Assembly: GCA_016715465.1 (NCBI GenBank)
Contig: JADKAA010000029.1
Location: 620,001 to 684,000, forward strand
Source of the DNA: Saprospiraceae bacterium
GTDB taxonomy: Bacteria; Bacteroidota; Bacteroidia; Chitinophagales; Saprospiraceae
Reading direction: 5' to 3'
Length of the DNA: 64,000 nt
The notes below the pieces were generated by a model. That model was not told the DNA's origin, did no database searches, and was given only the letters and a program-made list of their open reading frames with translations. A program made the position numbers and the translations under genes. Numbering within the stretch: the first letter of the stretch is position 1; each line of letters opens with the position of its first letter. Below are positions 7,556 through 17,600 of this stretch, one piece after another.

Positions 7556-9706
7556 ATGGGAAATATTATTCCTACTTCAGTCAATTTTAAATTGCCCAAT
7601 GGTAAACAAGTGACCATAGAAACGGGCAAATTGGCTACCTTGGCGCATGGTTCTGCCATGGTAAAAATAGAAAACACCATGATTCTGGCCACTGTCGTGG
7701 CAGCACAAAAGCCAAAGGAGGGTCAGGACTTCTTTCCTTTGTCCGTAGACTATCAGGAAAAATTTGCAGGAAATGGAAAAATTCCTGGAAACTTTTTCCG
7801 TCGCGAAAGCAAACTTTCTGATTATGAAGTACTTATATCCAGACTGGTGGACCGTGCCATTAGACCGCTTTTTGACGATGAATTTGTGAATGAAGTGCAA
7901 ATCATGTTGTCTCTTATTTCCGGAGATTCGCAAAACATGCCGGATTGTTATGCAGCGCTTGCTGCTTCCGCCGCATTGGCAGTTTCTGACATTCCTTTTA
8001 ATGGTCCAATTTCGGAAGTAAGGGTTGCCAAAATCAAAGGAGAGTTTGTAGTTAACCCAAATAGACAAGATCTGCCAAATGCGGAATTGGACATCATCAT
8101 TGCAGCCACCATGGAAAATGTAATGATGGTAGAAGGTCAGGGCACTGAGTGTCAGGAGCATGACCTTATTACGGCAATCAAAATAGGGCACGATGCCATC
8201 AAGGTACATTGTCAGGCACAGTTGGATCTTGCCGCTATGGTTGGTGAAAAAGCCACTGTTAAAAGAACCGTTACCCCTCTGCCGGTTAATGAAGAATTAA
8301 AGGATAAAGTAGCCAAGGGTTGTACAGATAAAATTTATGCGGTTGCCAGGTCTGCTTCAGACAAAATGACGAGGAAAAAAGCCTTCGATAAAGTTATCGA
8401 GGAGTTTAACACTGCTCTTCAAGCAGAAATGGGTGAAAACTATGAATCTTCCATGGCCGGAGAAGCTACCAAATACTTTGACAAACTGAAGAAAAAAATT
8501 GTCAGAAGTGTAATTCTCAACGAAGGATTGCGTTTGGACGGCAGAAAATACGACGAGGTGCGCCCAATATGGTGTGAGGTAGACTATTTACCTTCAGCAC
8601 ATGGTTCTGCCATCTTCAACAGAGGTGAAACCCAATCCCTTACTTCACTTACCCTGGGAAGCAAAACCGATACCCTGCTGATTGACAACTCTTTGGAGAA
8701 TTATTACGAAAAATTCATCCTGCACTATAATTTCCCTGCTTTTTCAGTGGGTGAAATTAAACCAAACAGGGGACCCGGAAGAAGGGAAGTAGGACATGCC
8801 AACCTTGCAGCAAGGTCATTGAGACAGGTTTTGCCATCGGATAATCCTTACACGCTGAGGATTGTATCAGACATTTTAGAATCCAATGGTAGTTCCTCCA
8901 TGGCAACGGTATGTGCCGGTTCGCTTGCCCTTATGGATGCCGGCATAAAAATCAAGGCTCCTGTTTCCGGTATTGCCATGGGTATGATCGCGGAAGACGG
9001 AAATGTGGCTATTCTTTCAGACATCCTGGGCGATGAAGATGCATTGGGAGATATGGACTTCAAAGTGACGGGTACTGAAAAAGGAATAACAGGATGCCAG
9101 ATGGACATCAAAATTGATGGACTACCCTATGAGATGCTGGAAAAGGCATTGCTTCAGGCAAAAGCTGGCAGGATTCACATCCTCAATGAAATGAAAAAAG
9201 CGATCAGCGAAGTAAGAGCGGATCTCAAACCTCATGCACCTCGCATGGTTGAAATATCTATTGATAAAAGCTTTATTGGTGCAGTCATTGGCCCGGGAGG
9301 TAAAATTATCCAGGACATTCAGGCAAGAACAGGAACCATCATCACTATTGAAGAAGTGGATGAAAGGGGTATCGTATCCGTAATGAGTTCCAACGGAGAT
9401 GGTCTGAAAAGGGCACTTGAAGAGATCGATAAAATTACTTTCACACCAACAGTGGGTGATACTTATGATGCCATTGTTGAAAGTATTATGGAGTATGGTG
9501 CTTTTGTTAAATTTAAAGGAAAATCCGGTTTGGTGCACATATCTGAAATAGCCCCAAATAAGGTTGACAAGATCACAGATGTGATGAGTGTAGGAGACAC
9601 CATCAGTGTTAAGTATATTGGCACTGATCCAAAAACAGGTAAAATGAGATTATCCAGAAAAGCAACCATGTTGAATCCCCGCGATAATAAGCCGAAGGAA
9701 GCATAA
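7556..9706 (+). CDS. pnp: Polyribonucleotide nucleotidyltransferase (PNPase)
   Basis: A 716-residue phosphorolytic 3'-5' exoribonuclease that trims and degrades mRNA as a trimer. Domains run in the standard order. The first RNase PH core (about 10-230) contains FFRRE and DRAIRPLF. A helical linker follows. The second, catalytic RNase PH core (about 315-545) contains FNRGETQ, GRREVGHANLAARSL and the acidic DILGDEDALGDMDF near 489-501. A KH domain has IGPGGKIIQ near 578. An S1 domain (about 628-700) has GAFVKF--KSGLVHISE. Length is normal, and it lies downstream of rpsO as in many bacteria. Confidence 0.98.
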   Translation: MGNIIPTSVNFKLPNGKQVTIETGKLATLAHGSAMVKIENTMILATVVAAQKPKEGQDFFPLSVDYQEKFAGNGKIPGNFFRRESKLSDYEVLISRLVDRAIRPLFDDEFVNEVQIMLSLISGDSQNMPDCYAALAASAALAVSDIPFNGPISEVRVAKIKGEFVVNPNRQDLPNAELDIIIAATMENVMMVEGQGTECQEHDLITAIKIGHDAIKVHCQAQLDLAAMVGEKATVKRTVTPLPVNEELKDKVAKGCTDKIYAVARSASDKMTRKKAFDKVIEEFNTALQAEMGENYESSMAGEATKYFDKLKKKIVRSVILNEGLRLDGRKYDEVRPIWCEVDYLPSAHGSAIFNRGETQSLTSLTLGSKTDTLLIDNSLENYYEKFILHYNFPAFSVGEIKPNRGPGRREVGHANLAARSLRQVLPSDNPYTLRIVSDILESNGSSSMATVCAGSLALMDAGIKIKAPVSGIAMGMIAEDGNVAILSDILGDEDALGDMDFKVTGTEKGITGCQMDIKIDGLPYEMLEKALLQAKAGRIHILNEMKKAISEVRADLKPHAPRMVEISIDKSFIGAVIGPGGKIIQDIQARTGTIITIEEVDERGIVSVMSSNGDGLKRALEEIDKITFTPTVGDTYDAIVESIMEYGAFVKFKGKSGLVHISEIAPNKVDKITDVMSVGDTISVKYIGTDPKTGKMRLSRKATMLNPRDNKPKEA

Positions 9707-9772
9707 GAATATTATAGTCAGACTTCTTAAACAGGACTGATTTAAAGTATATACATGGCCGGAAAACAACCC

Positions 9773-9811
9773 TAATGCTGGTTTTCACAAAGAAACCAGC
9801 ATTATTGTTTT
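9773..9811 (+). terminator. Intrinsic terminator after pnp
   Basis: A 12-bp perfect inverted repeat (9773-9784 with 9793-9804, 8-nt loop) is followed by a T-rich tail to 9811. It lies 66 bp beyond the pnp stop. The rest of the 214-bp gap before der shows no gene. Confidence 0.8.
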
Positions 9812-9920
9812 AAAAGTGTCTTTCAGAACCAATTGCAAACATGACTTGTTCTGATAACATGCGTGAATCCGGAACAATGACCATACCGCTCGCTAGAAAA
9901 TAAAATTCAGACAATACACC

Positions 9921-10439
9921 ATGGCTAACATCGTAGCAATTGTAGGCAGACCCAATGTGGGCAAATCCACCTTATTCAATCGAATGATAGGTGAGCGGAA
10001 ATCAATTATAGATGACATCAGCGGAGTCACCAGAGACCGCATCTACGGATTTAGTGAGTGGGGAACCAAAAGTTTTACACTGGTGGATACCGGAGGATTT
10101 GTGCACGGTTCTGATGATATCTTTGAATCTGCCATACGATCACAAGTACAAATTGCCATTGACGAAGCCACCGTTATTTTGTTTATGACAGATGTGACCA
10201 CGGGCATTACTGATCTTGACGCCGAAATTGCTGATAAATTGCGAAGGGGTAAAAAGCCCATTATTTGCCTAGTAAATAAGGTAGATAACTCACAAAGGGA
10301 TTTACAGGCCAATGAGTTCTGGGCGCTTGGCTTTGATAACACTTTGTTTCTCAGCTCCATTACAGGCTCCGGAACCGGTGAATTGATGGATCTCATCAAT
10401 ACTTATCTTCCAGCAGACAGCGACGATGAAAACCAGTAA
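9921..10439 (+). CDS. der: GTPase Der (EngA), first GTPase domain; ends at an in-frame TAA
   Basis: 172 residues making up GTPase domain 1 of Der, which acts in late 50S ribosome assembly. G1 GRPNVGKST (9-17), the GVTRDR switch, G3 DTGGF and G4 NKVD are all present. The reading frame then meets TAA at 10437-10439, in the acidic linker (DSDDENQ). Two codons later it continues in the same frame into the second GTPase domain. Der is normally one chain of about 435-490 residues. One base change at this codon would restore it, so this is either a substitution-type sequence error, a true nonsense mutation, or a genuine two-chain Der. The break falls precisely in the flexible linker and leaves both domains whole. 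Confidence 0.9.
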   Translation: MANIVAIVGRPNVGKSTLFNRMIGERKSIIDDISGVTRDRIYGFSEWGTKSFTLVDTGGFVHGSDDIFESAIRSQVQIAIDEATVILFMTDVTTGITDLDAEIADKLRRGKKPIICLVNKVDNSQRDLQANEFWALGFDNTLFLSSITGSGTGELMDLINTYLPADSDDENQ

Positions 10440-10445
10440 GCTGAC

Positions 10446-11234
10446 TTGCCCAGAATTGCGGTTGTTGGCCAGCCCAATGTCGGAAAATCCTCATTTACCA
10501 ATGCCCTCCTGGGAGAGGAAAGGAACATTGTTACAGATATACCCGGAACCACCAGGGATGCGATTTACACAAAGTATGATAAATTTGGTCAGAAATTTTA
10601 CCTCATAGACACAGCAGGAATCAGAAAGAGGAATAAAGTACATGAAGACCTGGAATTTTACTCGGTAATCCGTGCCGTAAAAACCATTGAAGAGGCAGAT
10701 GTTTGTCTTCTTATGCTTGATGCAAGTCTGGGCTTGGAGTCTCAAGACCTCACCATTTTATCCCTTATCACCAAGAAGAATAAAGGGCTGGTTATATTGA
10801 TCAACAAATGGGATCTTGTTAATAACAAAGAAACAAATACAGCAAGAGACTTTGAAAATCAACTCAAGGATCGTATCGCCCCTTTCACGGATGTGCCCAT
10901 CGTCACCGTTTCTGTCCTCGAAAAACAGCGAATTTTTAAAGCCGTAGAAGTGGCCATGGAAGTTTATGAAAACAGAAAGCGTAAAATTAAGACCTCAGAA
11001 TTAAATGATGTAATGCTTGCTGCCATCGACAGGGTTCAGCCGCCTTCACATCGTGGAAAGTTTATCAAAATAAAGTATATAACCCAACTGCCACTACCCT
11101 ATCCTGCTTTTGCGTTTTTCTGTAACCACCCAAAGCATATCAAGGACAACTATAAAAACTACCTGGAAAATCAGTTAAGACAGCATTTTAATTTTACGGG
11201 TGCAACGATAAATATCTATTTCAGAGAGAAATAA
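10446..11234 (+). CDS. der: GTPase Der (EngA), second GTPase plus KH-like domain
   Basis: About 262 residues in the same frame as the upstream half, six bases after its stop. GTPase domain 2 has G1 GQPNVGKSS, the GTTRD switch, G3 DTAGI and G4 NKWD. The C-terminal KH-like domain ends GATINIYFREK, as in intact Der. The only nearby start is TTG (10446-10448), coding what would normally be linker Leu in DLPRIAVVG; there is no local ATG. Separate translation would therefore need coupling or reinitiation from a TTG. That weak start is mild evidence that the native gene is one ORF. Confidence 0.9.
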   Translation: MPRIAVVGQPNVGKSSFTNALLGEERNIVTDIPGTTRDAIYTKYDKFGQKFYLIDTAGIRKRNKVHEDLEFYSVIRAVKTIEEADVCLLMLDASLGLESQDLTILSLITKKNKGLVILINKWDLVNNKETNTARDFENQLKDRIAPFTDVPIVTVSVLEKQRIFKAVEVAMEVYENRKRKIKTSELNDVMLAAIDRVQPPSHRGKFIKIKYITQLPLPYPAFAFFCNHPKHIKDNYKNYLENQLRQHFNFTGATINIYFREK

Positions 11235-11272
11235 TAATAAAGGAAATTGCCCTGGATATTCAATTTTCTCTT

Positions 11273-14200
11273 TTAACGAATAACCGTAATATCGCTGGTA
11301 ATGGTAACGGGTTCACCCTTTTCGTTCATGTATTTTATAACAGCTACATAAACTCCCGGTATCACCTCATTGCCCTGAAAAGTACCATCCCACAGTGATT
11401 CCTGATCTGCGAGTTTAAAATCTTGTTTGGACAACAGTTTCTCTCCCCATCTGCTGAAAACTTCCATTGATGTAATTATTAAGTCGGGATCATTTGATAC
11501 AGCCTTCCAAACCTGGTTTGAACCACTGGCTGGACGAAGTGAAAATATATTTGACAAAAATACTTTTGGACTTTCCTTAATCAATAGCTCAAACTCTTCT
11601 TCCAGGAAGCAATTTTTGTAATAGATGATCAACTGATGCGCATAAGTACCTCCCTCCAAAGAAGAAAAATCCGCAGCCAAACAACTTCCCGAACAAAATA
11701 AAATACCATTGATATACCATTCAACACTGTCAATCAGGTTTAGCTCACTATTTATATCTTTTATGGCTATCGAAAAAGCTTCATTGTCATAAAAAGGCCC
11801 TTCATCCATCTCGATATTTACATTGGGATAAGTGGGCGGATTGATGGTTACCGATTTGACCAAACGACACTGATTGCCGTCGATAATTTCGATCATGTGG
11901 CTACCTATGGAGACATTTTCCATAATGGGACCATCCATTCTGCTGCCATCTAAAAAATAACTAAAGCCCGTTGCATTTAGTTCAGGAATTACCTGAACAG
12001 TTCCTGTTGTTTGATTGGCACATTCAGGATCCACTGGCATTACAGCTGCCGCAGGAGTTTTCACCAAAACGAGATTAATGGAATCGCGGTAAAAGCACCC
12101 CATTTCGCTATAATTATAATAAACAAAATGACTTCCTGAACCGACTTCAGCGGGCAGGAAAAAACCAGTTACAGGATTTACCCCTTTCCCTTCCCAACTA
12201 AATACACCCGAATTTTGTGATCCATTTAAAGCCGCAGCTAAAATAACCGGGTTGTTCCAGTCAACTTCACAGATTACCGATTTTGAAGCGGTAAGATCGA
12301 TGTTCACCTCCTGGCATGACAGCGTTTTGAATGTCTGTATGACCGCAGAAATACCACAGGCACAGTCTTCCCCTTGTGTCTCTATCTTCACATTTACCGT
12401 TTGATCCCGGCTTAACCCTTCCAGTACCGTATTTGTAGTAGCCGTAACGATATGTAGTTTATTGTCAATGTACACACTGTATGCCTTAGCGCAGGGTACC
12501 GAAGCCCAGGACAATTCAATCTTTTCCGCGAAGCTGGTCCCTGAAACTACAGGTATTCCCACTGTAGGTATGACCTCTACGTTTTGCCCGAATGCTGGCG
12601 ATACACATTCCTTATTGGCTGCGGTTACTGATACCCTGTAGGTTCCCGGTAAATTATAAGATACACTTAGTGGTCCGTAGGATTCAGTATCACCTGATTT
12701 TAATGTTGCCCCTGAAATACTCCACGAATAAGTATATGTAGAAACCCTGGGCACATTTAATTCCAGCATTAATACTGAATCTTCACAAATGATCACATCC
12801 GTAAGCATATTCAGCACCGGCCTTTCAAGAAGGGTGACCGGAAGACATAAAGGCTGGCTCTTGCCGCAATCGTTTATAGCGGTAACACAAAGCATGGGTG
12901 CTCCCGTGGCATTGGCAAAATCAACTTCAACCGAGGTCCCCGTCTGGTTGCCTATAATTTCAGCCCCATTATTCACAGTCCACTCATAACCTATAATTCC
13001 GGATGCAGGTACTACGGCATATGTTTTACGTGCGTCATCCATGCACAACTCCAAATCCCATCCCGATGCTATCGGAGATTGTGGCAATTGTGCATTTATA
13101 TCTACCGATAGAGGATTCACATCAAAAGGACAAGATTTACCATTAATTTCCAGTTGCAGTGACAAGGAAATATTGCCATTTGCCAAAACAGTAATGTCAA
13201 CAGGGTTTGAATCTTCATCGGTAAGTCTGTTGCCAAATTGATCTTTCCAGCTATAATTTAAGGTATATCCGGGGGGGCATGAAGAAACAACTGGATGGCA
13301 ACTCACCTTTACTTTTCCATCTTTACATGGTTCCTGAATGATTGAGGCCTGTAAGCCGGGTATATAGGCATCGATCATAACCAGGCTGTCACAACCATTC
13401 CTATCCATTACTGGCAAGTTATGTGGAAAATCCCTGAAACTATTATCCAGCGTAAGGTCATGATAAATGAAGGGCTGGCAATCTATCAAGGTCACTTTTT
13501 CCCTGGGTTGAAGGGGTTGCGTAATTACATTAATCGTCTGATTATATACGCAGCCATTGGCCAGGTTTACCTGATGCGTGTGGATACCGGGCACATTTAT
13601 GCCGGGACCCTGCCAGCCAAGGACACCATCGCTGTTTGGATCCAAATCCTGGGGTCCTGAATATGGGAAGAGGTTTTCACATAGAATATCATCTCCAAAA
13701 TCTTCATCATGATGCTGAGCCACAACCAAAGTCTTGCTTATGGTATCAGTAATGTCGCAACCATTGGTAGCGTACATTGAAATCGTATAGATTCCTGTAT
13801 CCGGAAATGTCCAATTAACTACACTGTCCAGTTTGGTGAAATCAGCATATGGATAGTTTGCGGTTGGCGGGTCAAGTTTCCAATAATAATAAATGTCCAG
13901 GTCAAGGCTATCCACACTGAGTGGCTGAGTCGTATTGGGACATACTTCAAGGGTATCATTGCTCTGTGTAAATTTTCCCATATTATGGAGTTCGTAATGC
14001 TGGGTCGCAGAAATAATATCCACGCGGTAAGAACAAACATCGCTGTCATAACCATCCACATAAAAATAATAGATCTGACCAGGAATCAAAGAAGAAGATT
14101 CAAGGACTATGGTTGACATATCTCCGAATGGAAATTCACAATCTATATATTCGGGTGCGTAAGGATTATTGTTTATGACGATGTCAGAAAAATCACAGTC

Positions 14201-14539
14201 GTCAAATATACCTGCCTGGATGCCATTGTTCAATTCACAATTGAAAGGCGTTATGGTTATCTTGGCATAATTTGACCCTGCAATAAATGCAAACCAGGAC
14301 ATGTTCTGAGGTTGTCCACCACTGGTACAAAGATATTGAGGTTGTTGAGGCAACGTATTCACTACGGCAGAAGCCTGGGGTGTGGTACCGACAAAACCGT
14401 CAAGGCATGAAAGATTGCAAATGATCGGAGCAGTTGCGCATGTATATCCCGCTGTATAATTACAGGGTTCTTGTGCGGAAATGACAGCCGTAAAACAGAA
14501 TAATGTGCTAAATAAATATATTTGTTTTACGATGTTCAT
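11273..14539 (-). CDS. Large secreted protein with gliding-motility-type (type B) C-terminal sorting domain
   Basis: 1088 residues. A signal peptide (about 1-22, ending ISA) is followed directly by Gln. The N-terminal ~170 residues are Cys-rich and fold-like (YTCATAPIICNLSCLDG, then a jelly-roll-like stretch ending SYRVDII). Many Ig/PKD-type segments and one fibronectin-like segment (ELSWASVPCAKAYSVYI) follow. The last ~90 residues (SNIFSLRPASGSNQVW ... WDGTFQGNEVIPGVYVAVIKY ... ITSDITVIR) form a gliding-motility-associated type B sorting domain, which routes proteins through T9SS to the surface. It is probably an adhesin. It lies head-to-tail with the even larger gene at 14615, ending in the same DITVIR motif; the two look like distant relatives. 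A TACTTTTG box lies just upstream. Confidence 0.85.
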   Translation of the reverse strand: MNIVKQIYLFSTLFCFTAVISAQEPCNYTAGYTCATAPIICNLSCLDGFVGTTPQASAVVNTLPQQPQYLCTSGGQPQNMSWFAFIAGSNYAKITITPFNCELNNGIQAGIFDDCDFSDIVINNNPYAPEYIDCEFPFGDMSTIVLESSSLIPGQIYYFYVDGYDSDVCSYRVDIISATQHYELHNMGKFTQSNDTLEVCPNTTQPLSVDSLDLDIYYYWKLDPPTANYPYADFTKLDSVVNWTFPDTGIYTISMYATNGCDITDTISKTLVVAQHHDEDFGDDILCENLFPYSGPQDLDPNSDGVLGWQGPGINVPGIHTHQVNLANGCVYNQTINVITQPLQPREKVTLIDCQPFIYHDLTLDNSFRDFPHNLPVMDRNGCDSLVMIDAYIPGLQASIIQEPCKDGKVKVSCHPVVSSCPPGYTLNYSWKDQFGNRLTDEDSNPVDITVLANGNISLSLQLEINGKSCPFDVNPLSVDINAQLPQSPIASGWDLELCMDDARKTYAVVPASGIIGYEWTVNNGAEIIGNQTGTSVEVDFANATGAPMLCVTAINDCGKSQPLCLPVTLLERPVLNMLTDVIICEDSVLMLELNVPRVSTYTYSWSISGATLKSGDTESYGPLSVSYNLPGTYRVSVTAANKECVSPAFGQNVEVIPTVGIPVVSGTSFAEKIELSWASVPCAKAYSVYIDNKLHIVTATTNTVLEGLSRDQTVNVKIETQGEDCACGISAVIQTFKTLSCQEVNIDLTASKSVICEVDWNNPVILAAALNGSQNSGVFSWEGKGVNPVTGFFLPAEVGSGSHFVYYNYSEMGCFYRDSINLVLVKTPAAAVMPVDPECANQTTGTVQVIPELNATGFSYFLDGSRMDGPIMENVSIGSHMIEIIDGNQCRLVKSVTINPPTYPNVNIEMDEGPFYDNEAFSIAIKDINSELNLIDSVEWYINGILFCSGSCLAADFSSLEGGTYAHQLIIYYKNCFLEEEFELLIKESPKVFLSNIFSLRPASGSNQVWKAVSNDPDLIITSMEVFSRWGEKLLSKQDFKLADQESLWDGTFQGNEVIPGVYVAVIKYMNEKGEPVTITSDITVIR

Positions 14540-14567
14540 AAGGAATTACCTACCAGAATTTGCCACA

Positions 14568-14575
14568 CAAAAGTA
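14568..14575 (-). promoter_or_regulatory. Candidate -7 box for the 1088-residue T9SS protein
   Basis: The minus strand reads TACTTTTG (TAnnTTTG) about 30 nt upstream of the ATG at 14539. It lies in the 75-bp gap between the two giant genes, suggesting the downstream one has its own promoter. No clear -33 box is seen. Confidence 0.45.
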
Positions 14576-14614
14576 AAGAAATTTTCGCAGTATATTGTGC
14601 ATAATCAGCCATAT

Positions 14615-17600
14615 TTATCTTATCACGGTAATATCCTTGATCTTGCGCACCACTGATCCGTTTTTCAATCGAATTTGCCAGTACGCTACAAATACCCCCG
14701 GATTAACCGCTTGCCCATTAAACAATCCATTCCAGCCATCTTCCGGAGTACCTGGTGAAAATTTTTCGTTTTGGAAAACTATGTTTCCCCAATTGTCATA
14801 AATGCGCAGAAAATCTACCTCCTCAATTGAGGGGTATTCAGCCAGAAAGTAGATTGAATTTTGACCTCCACCCCCTGGATAAAATACGTTAGGCAGCCTG
14901 ATATCTGTTACATCTGAAACCGAAATGGCCATTTCTGCGCTGTTTGAACAACCCAAACTGTCGGTAACCATAAGTGAAATCAAAATGGATTCTGTGGGAA
15001 TTACCGTTATTTCCGGACAATTATCGCAAATTGACAGGTCATTTATCTTCCAGAAAAGGTTACTCCAAATCAAATCTGCAGGCTGCGTAAAAAACGGAAC
15101 CGTAATGGTTTGTCCCAATTGCAACAAAGTATCTCCAGGTAACGCAACCGAAAAAAAACTGCCTCTGTCCAATTCCACCACGGTGTCTCTTATGCAGCCC
15201 AAAGAATCTTCAAGTCGCAGTTGATAACTTCCTTCAGAGAGACCATCCACCCTTAAATCTGGACCAGTCAGTTGCCCATCCAACGAAAGCGTATAGGGTG
15301 GATACAGGCCCTCTATGGCTGTAACCGATATAAAGCCATTTATTTCCCCGTCACAAACCGGACCCGCATAACTTAAATTATACCGGAAAATAGCCTGACC
15401 TTCATCTTTTATCAGGATGGTATCCTTATGGATACATTCATTTTCTGTGTACTTCATCTCAAAGCTGTAATGGCCGGGGAGATTGATCAATGGCGTCAAC
15501 GATGCCGCATTGGCGGAAATCCTGCCATCACTTGTGGTCCACTCAAAAGTATATGGGCGGGAATTTACCAGAGGGACTACCTGAATACCCACTTCATTTT
15601 GATTGCATTGATAGGGAGCCAACTGGTAAAGTTCAAAAGCAGGTTTCAGCGTATCCACAGGCACCACCAGGGTTATAGAATCACTACATCCATTTTGACC
15701 TTCCACGATGAGCGTAAAATTTCCACCGTTCATTGATTGCAGTGTATCCGTGTACTGAATATTTCCAGCCCCATCTTTCCAGAAAAATGACTTATCGTCC
15801 TCCACCTCAATTGCCAACAATGTGACAAAACCAGGCTCGCAGGTAAGCGTATCGCCGGTCACCGAAAAAGCCGGCCTCTTGGGGTCCGGCACCACAATGG
15901 TGCTGTCAATGGCGTCACAACCATTGAATGAAGCAGCTGATAATCTTATTTTCATAGGCATGGACACCCTGGGTCTGGCATCCGAAGACAGGAAAAAAGT
16001 ACCTAAGCCCACCCATTTGTATGAGATCAGGCTATCTGGTGAGGATGCAAAAAGTTCAACCGAATTTTGGCCACAAGGCAGAAAAAAAGTATCTCTCAAA
16101 TTAATTACAGGCATGGAAAAATCACTGGTCAGCGAAATACTATCCTTTCTTACACAGCCATTGGTTGCGGTTACGTTCACAAGGTATCTACCCTCTTTAT
16201 CCACTTTAATTTTTGGTCCTGAATACAACTTCATATCAGGCCCTATCCAGTTTATTTCGGCAAAATCAACTAAACCGACCACCTCCAGATCGGTTTTACT
16301 CTTCAAACAATCGATGGTGTCTCCCATGACAGAAAACTGTGGGGGTGCAGTATCTTCAAAAACATTCAGGTTAAAGGTGCGCATGCAGCCATTGCTGGAG
16401 GATAGTGTCCCCATATATGTACCTGCGTTTGTGATTTCTCTCAAAAAAGTAGTGTCCGGGCTTCCTGCCCATTGAACAACATCGTTTGGATTGGCCGGTA
16501 AAATGCCAATAATTGCACTTGCGTTTGCACAGGTGATCGTGTCTTCAAAAAAATCTAAAATTTCCGGTGCCAGCGTATCCATTTCTATTTGGATTTCTCC
16601 CAGCGTAATACATCCTTGCTCATTTACAATCTGATATTGGTATTGCCCAGGCACCCCAGTTTCAAAGGCAAGCAGTCCATTGGCTATTGGAAAAGGTGAG
16701 GATACCCAAATCAGGGAATCGGTGATCTCATTCGGAACAAGCTGAACAAAACCCAGGGAGTCACATTGAATATTTCTGTATGATTCTATCACGGATATAT
16801 ATCTGGATGAATCGGCTACATTAAATGACAATGAGGCGGAACAACCTGCTTCATCTTTTACAACCAGGGTATAAACGCCCGGCTCAAAGACAACCGCTTT
16901 TAAGGCAATGAATGATTCAATTCCCGGACCAGCCCAGTCAAAAGTGACCAAAGTTTCCGTACTTGCGGCTTCAAGGTATATTTCAGCATTACTGCAATTT
17001 AAATCTAAAAATGGGAAAGCAGTAAGGACAGGTTTTATGGTATCCAGGGTCACAACAGCATAGGCAGTATCTTTACATCCCCGGAAATTTTCAACCACCA
17101 CCTGATAGACACCCTCAATTGTGGTTGTGACAGACTGTGAATTACCGAATGGGAGTCCGGCCTTTGTCCATTCAAATATAGGATCAATCAAATTGATGCC
17201 ATTGACCATAAGCACAACGCTGTCTCTGTCGCAGTTTATTACGCCTCCTTCACTGGAAATATCCGGAATGGGCTTATCTAATACCACCGCTACTGAATCT
17301 CTATATATACAACCGGATGTATCCTTTACTTCCACTGAGTATTCACCCGGCTGTGCTACAAATGGTTGCACTTCGTTACTGCTGAAAGATGCCATGGTCC
17401 ATAAAACCTCAATAAACGGCTGGCTGCTTGAAAAAAGAATTTGAACAGAGTCGGAATTGCAATCAAGGGTGTCTGCCTGTATAAAAAACTCAGGTATCTT
17501 TCGCACGTCATTTACAAACAGCCGATAAATACGTTTGCATGCATTTGATCTGTTTGTTACCTGCAATTCGTATCTGCCGGCATTTGTTACTACACCTATA

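Noticed and set aside
15822..16475. 217-residue plus-strand ORF, plus other long antisense ORFs opposite 14615-19984
   Set aside because: Antisense shadows of the giant repeat gene; no signal peptide, domain or start context supports them.
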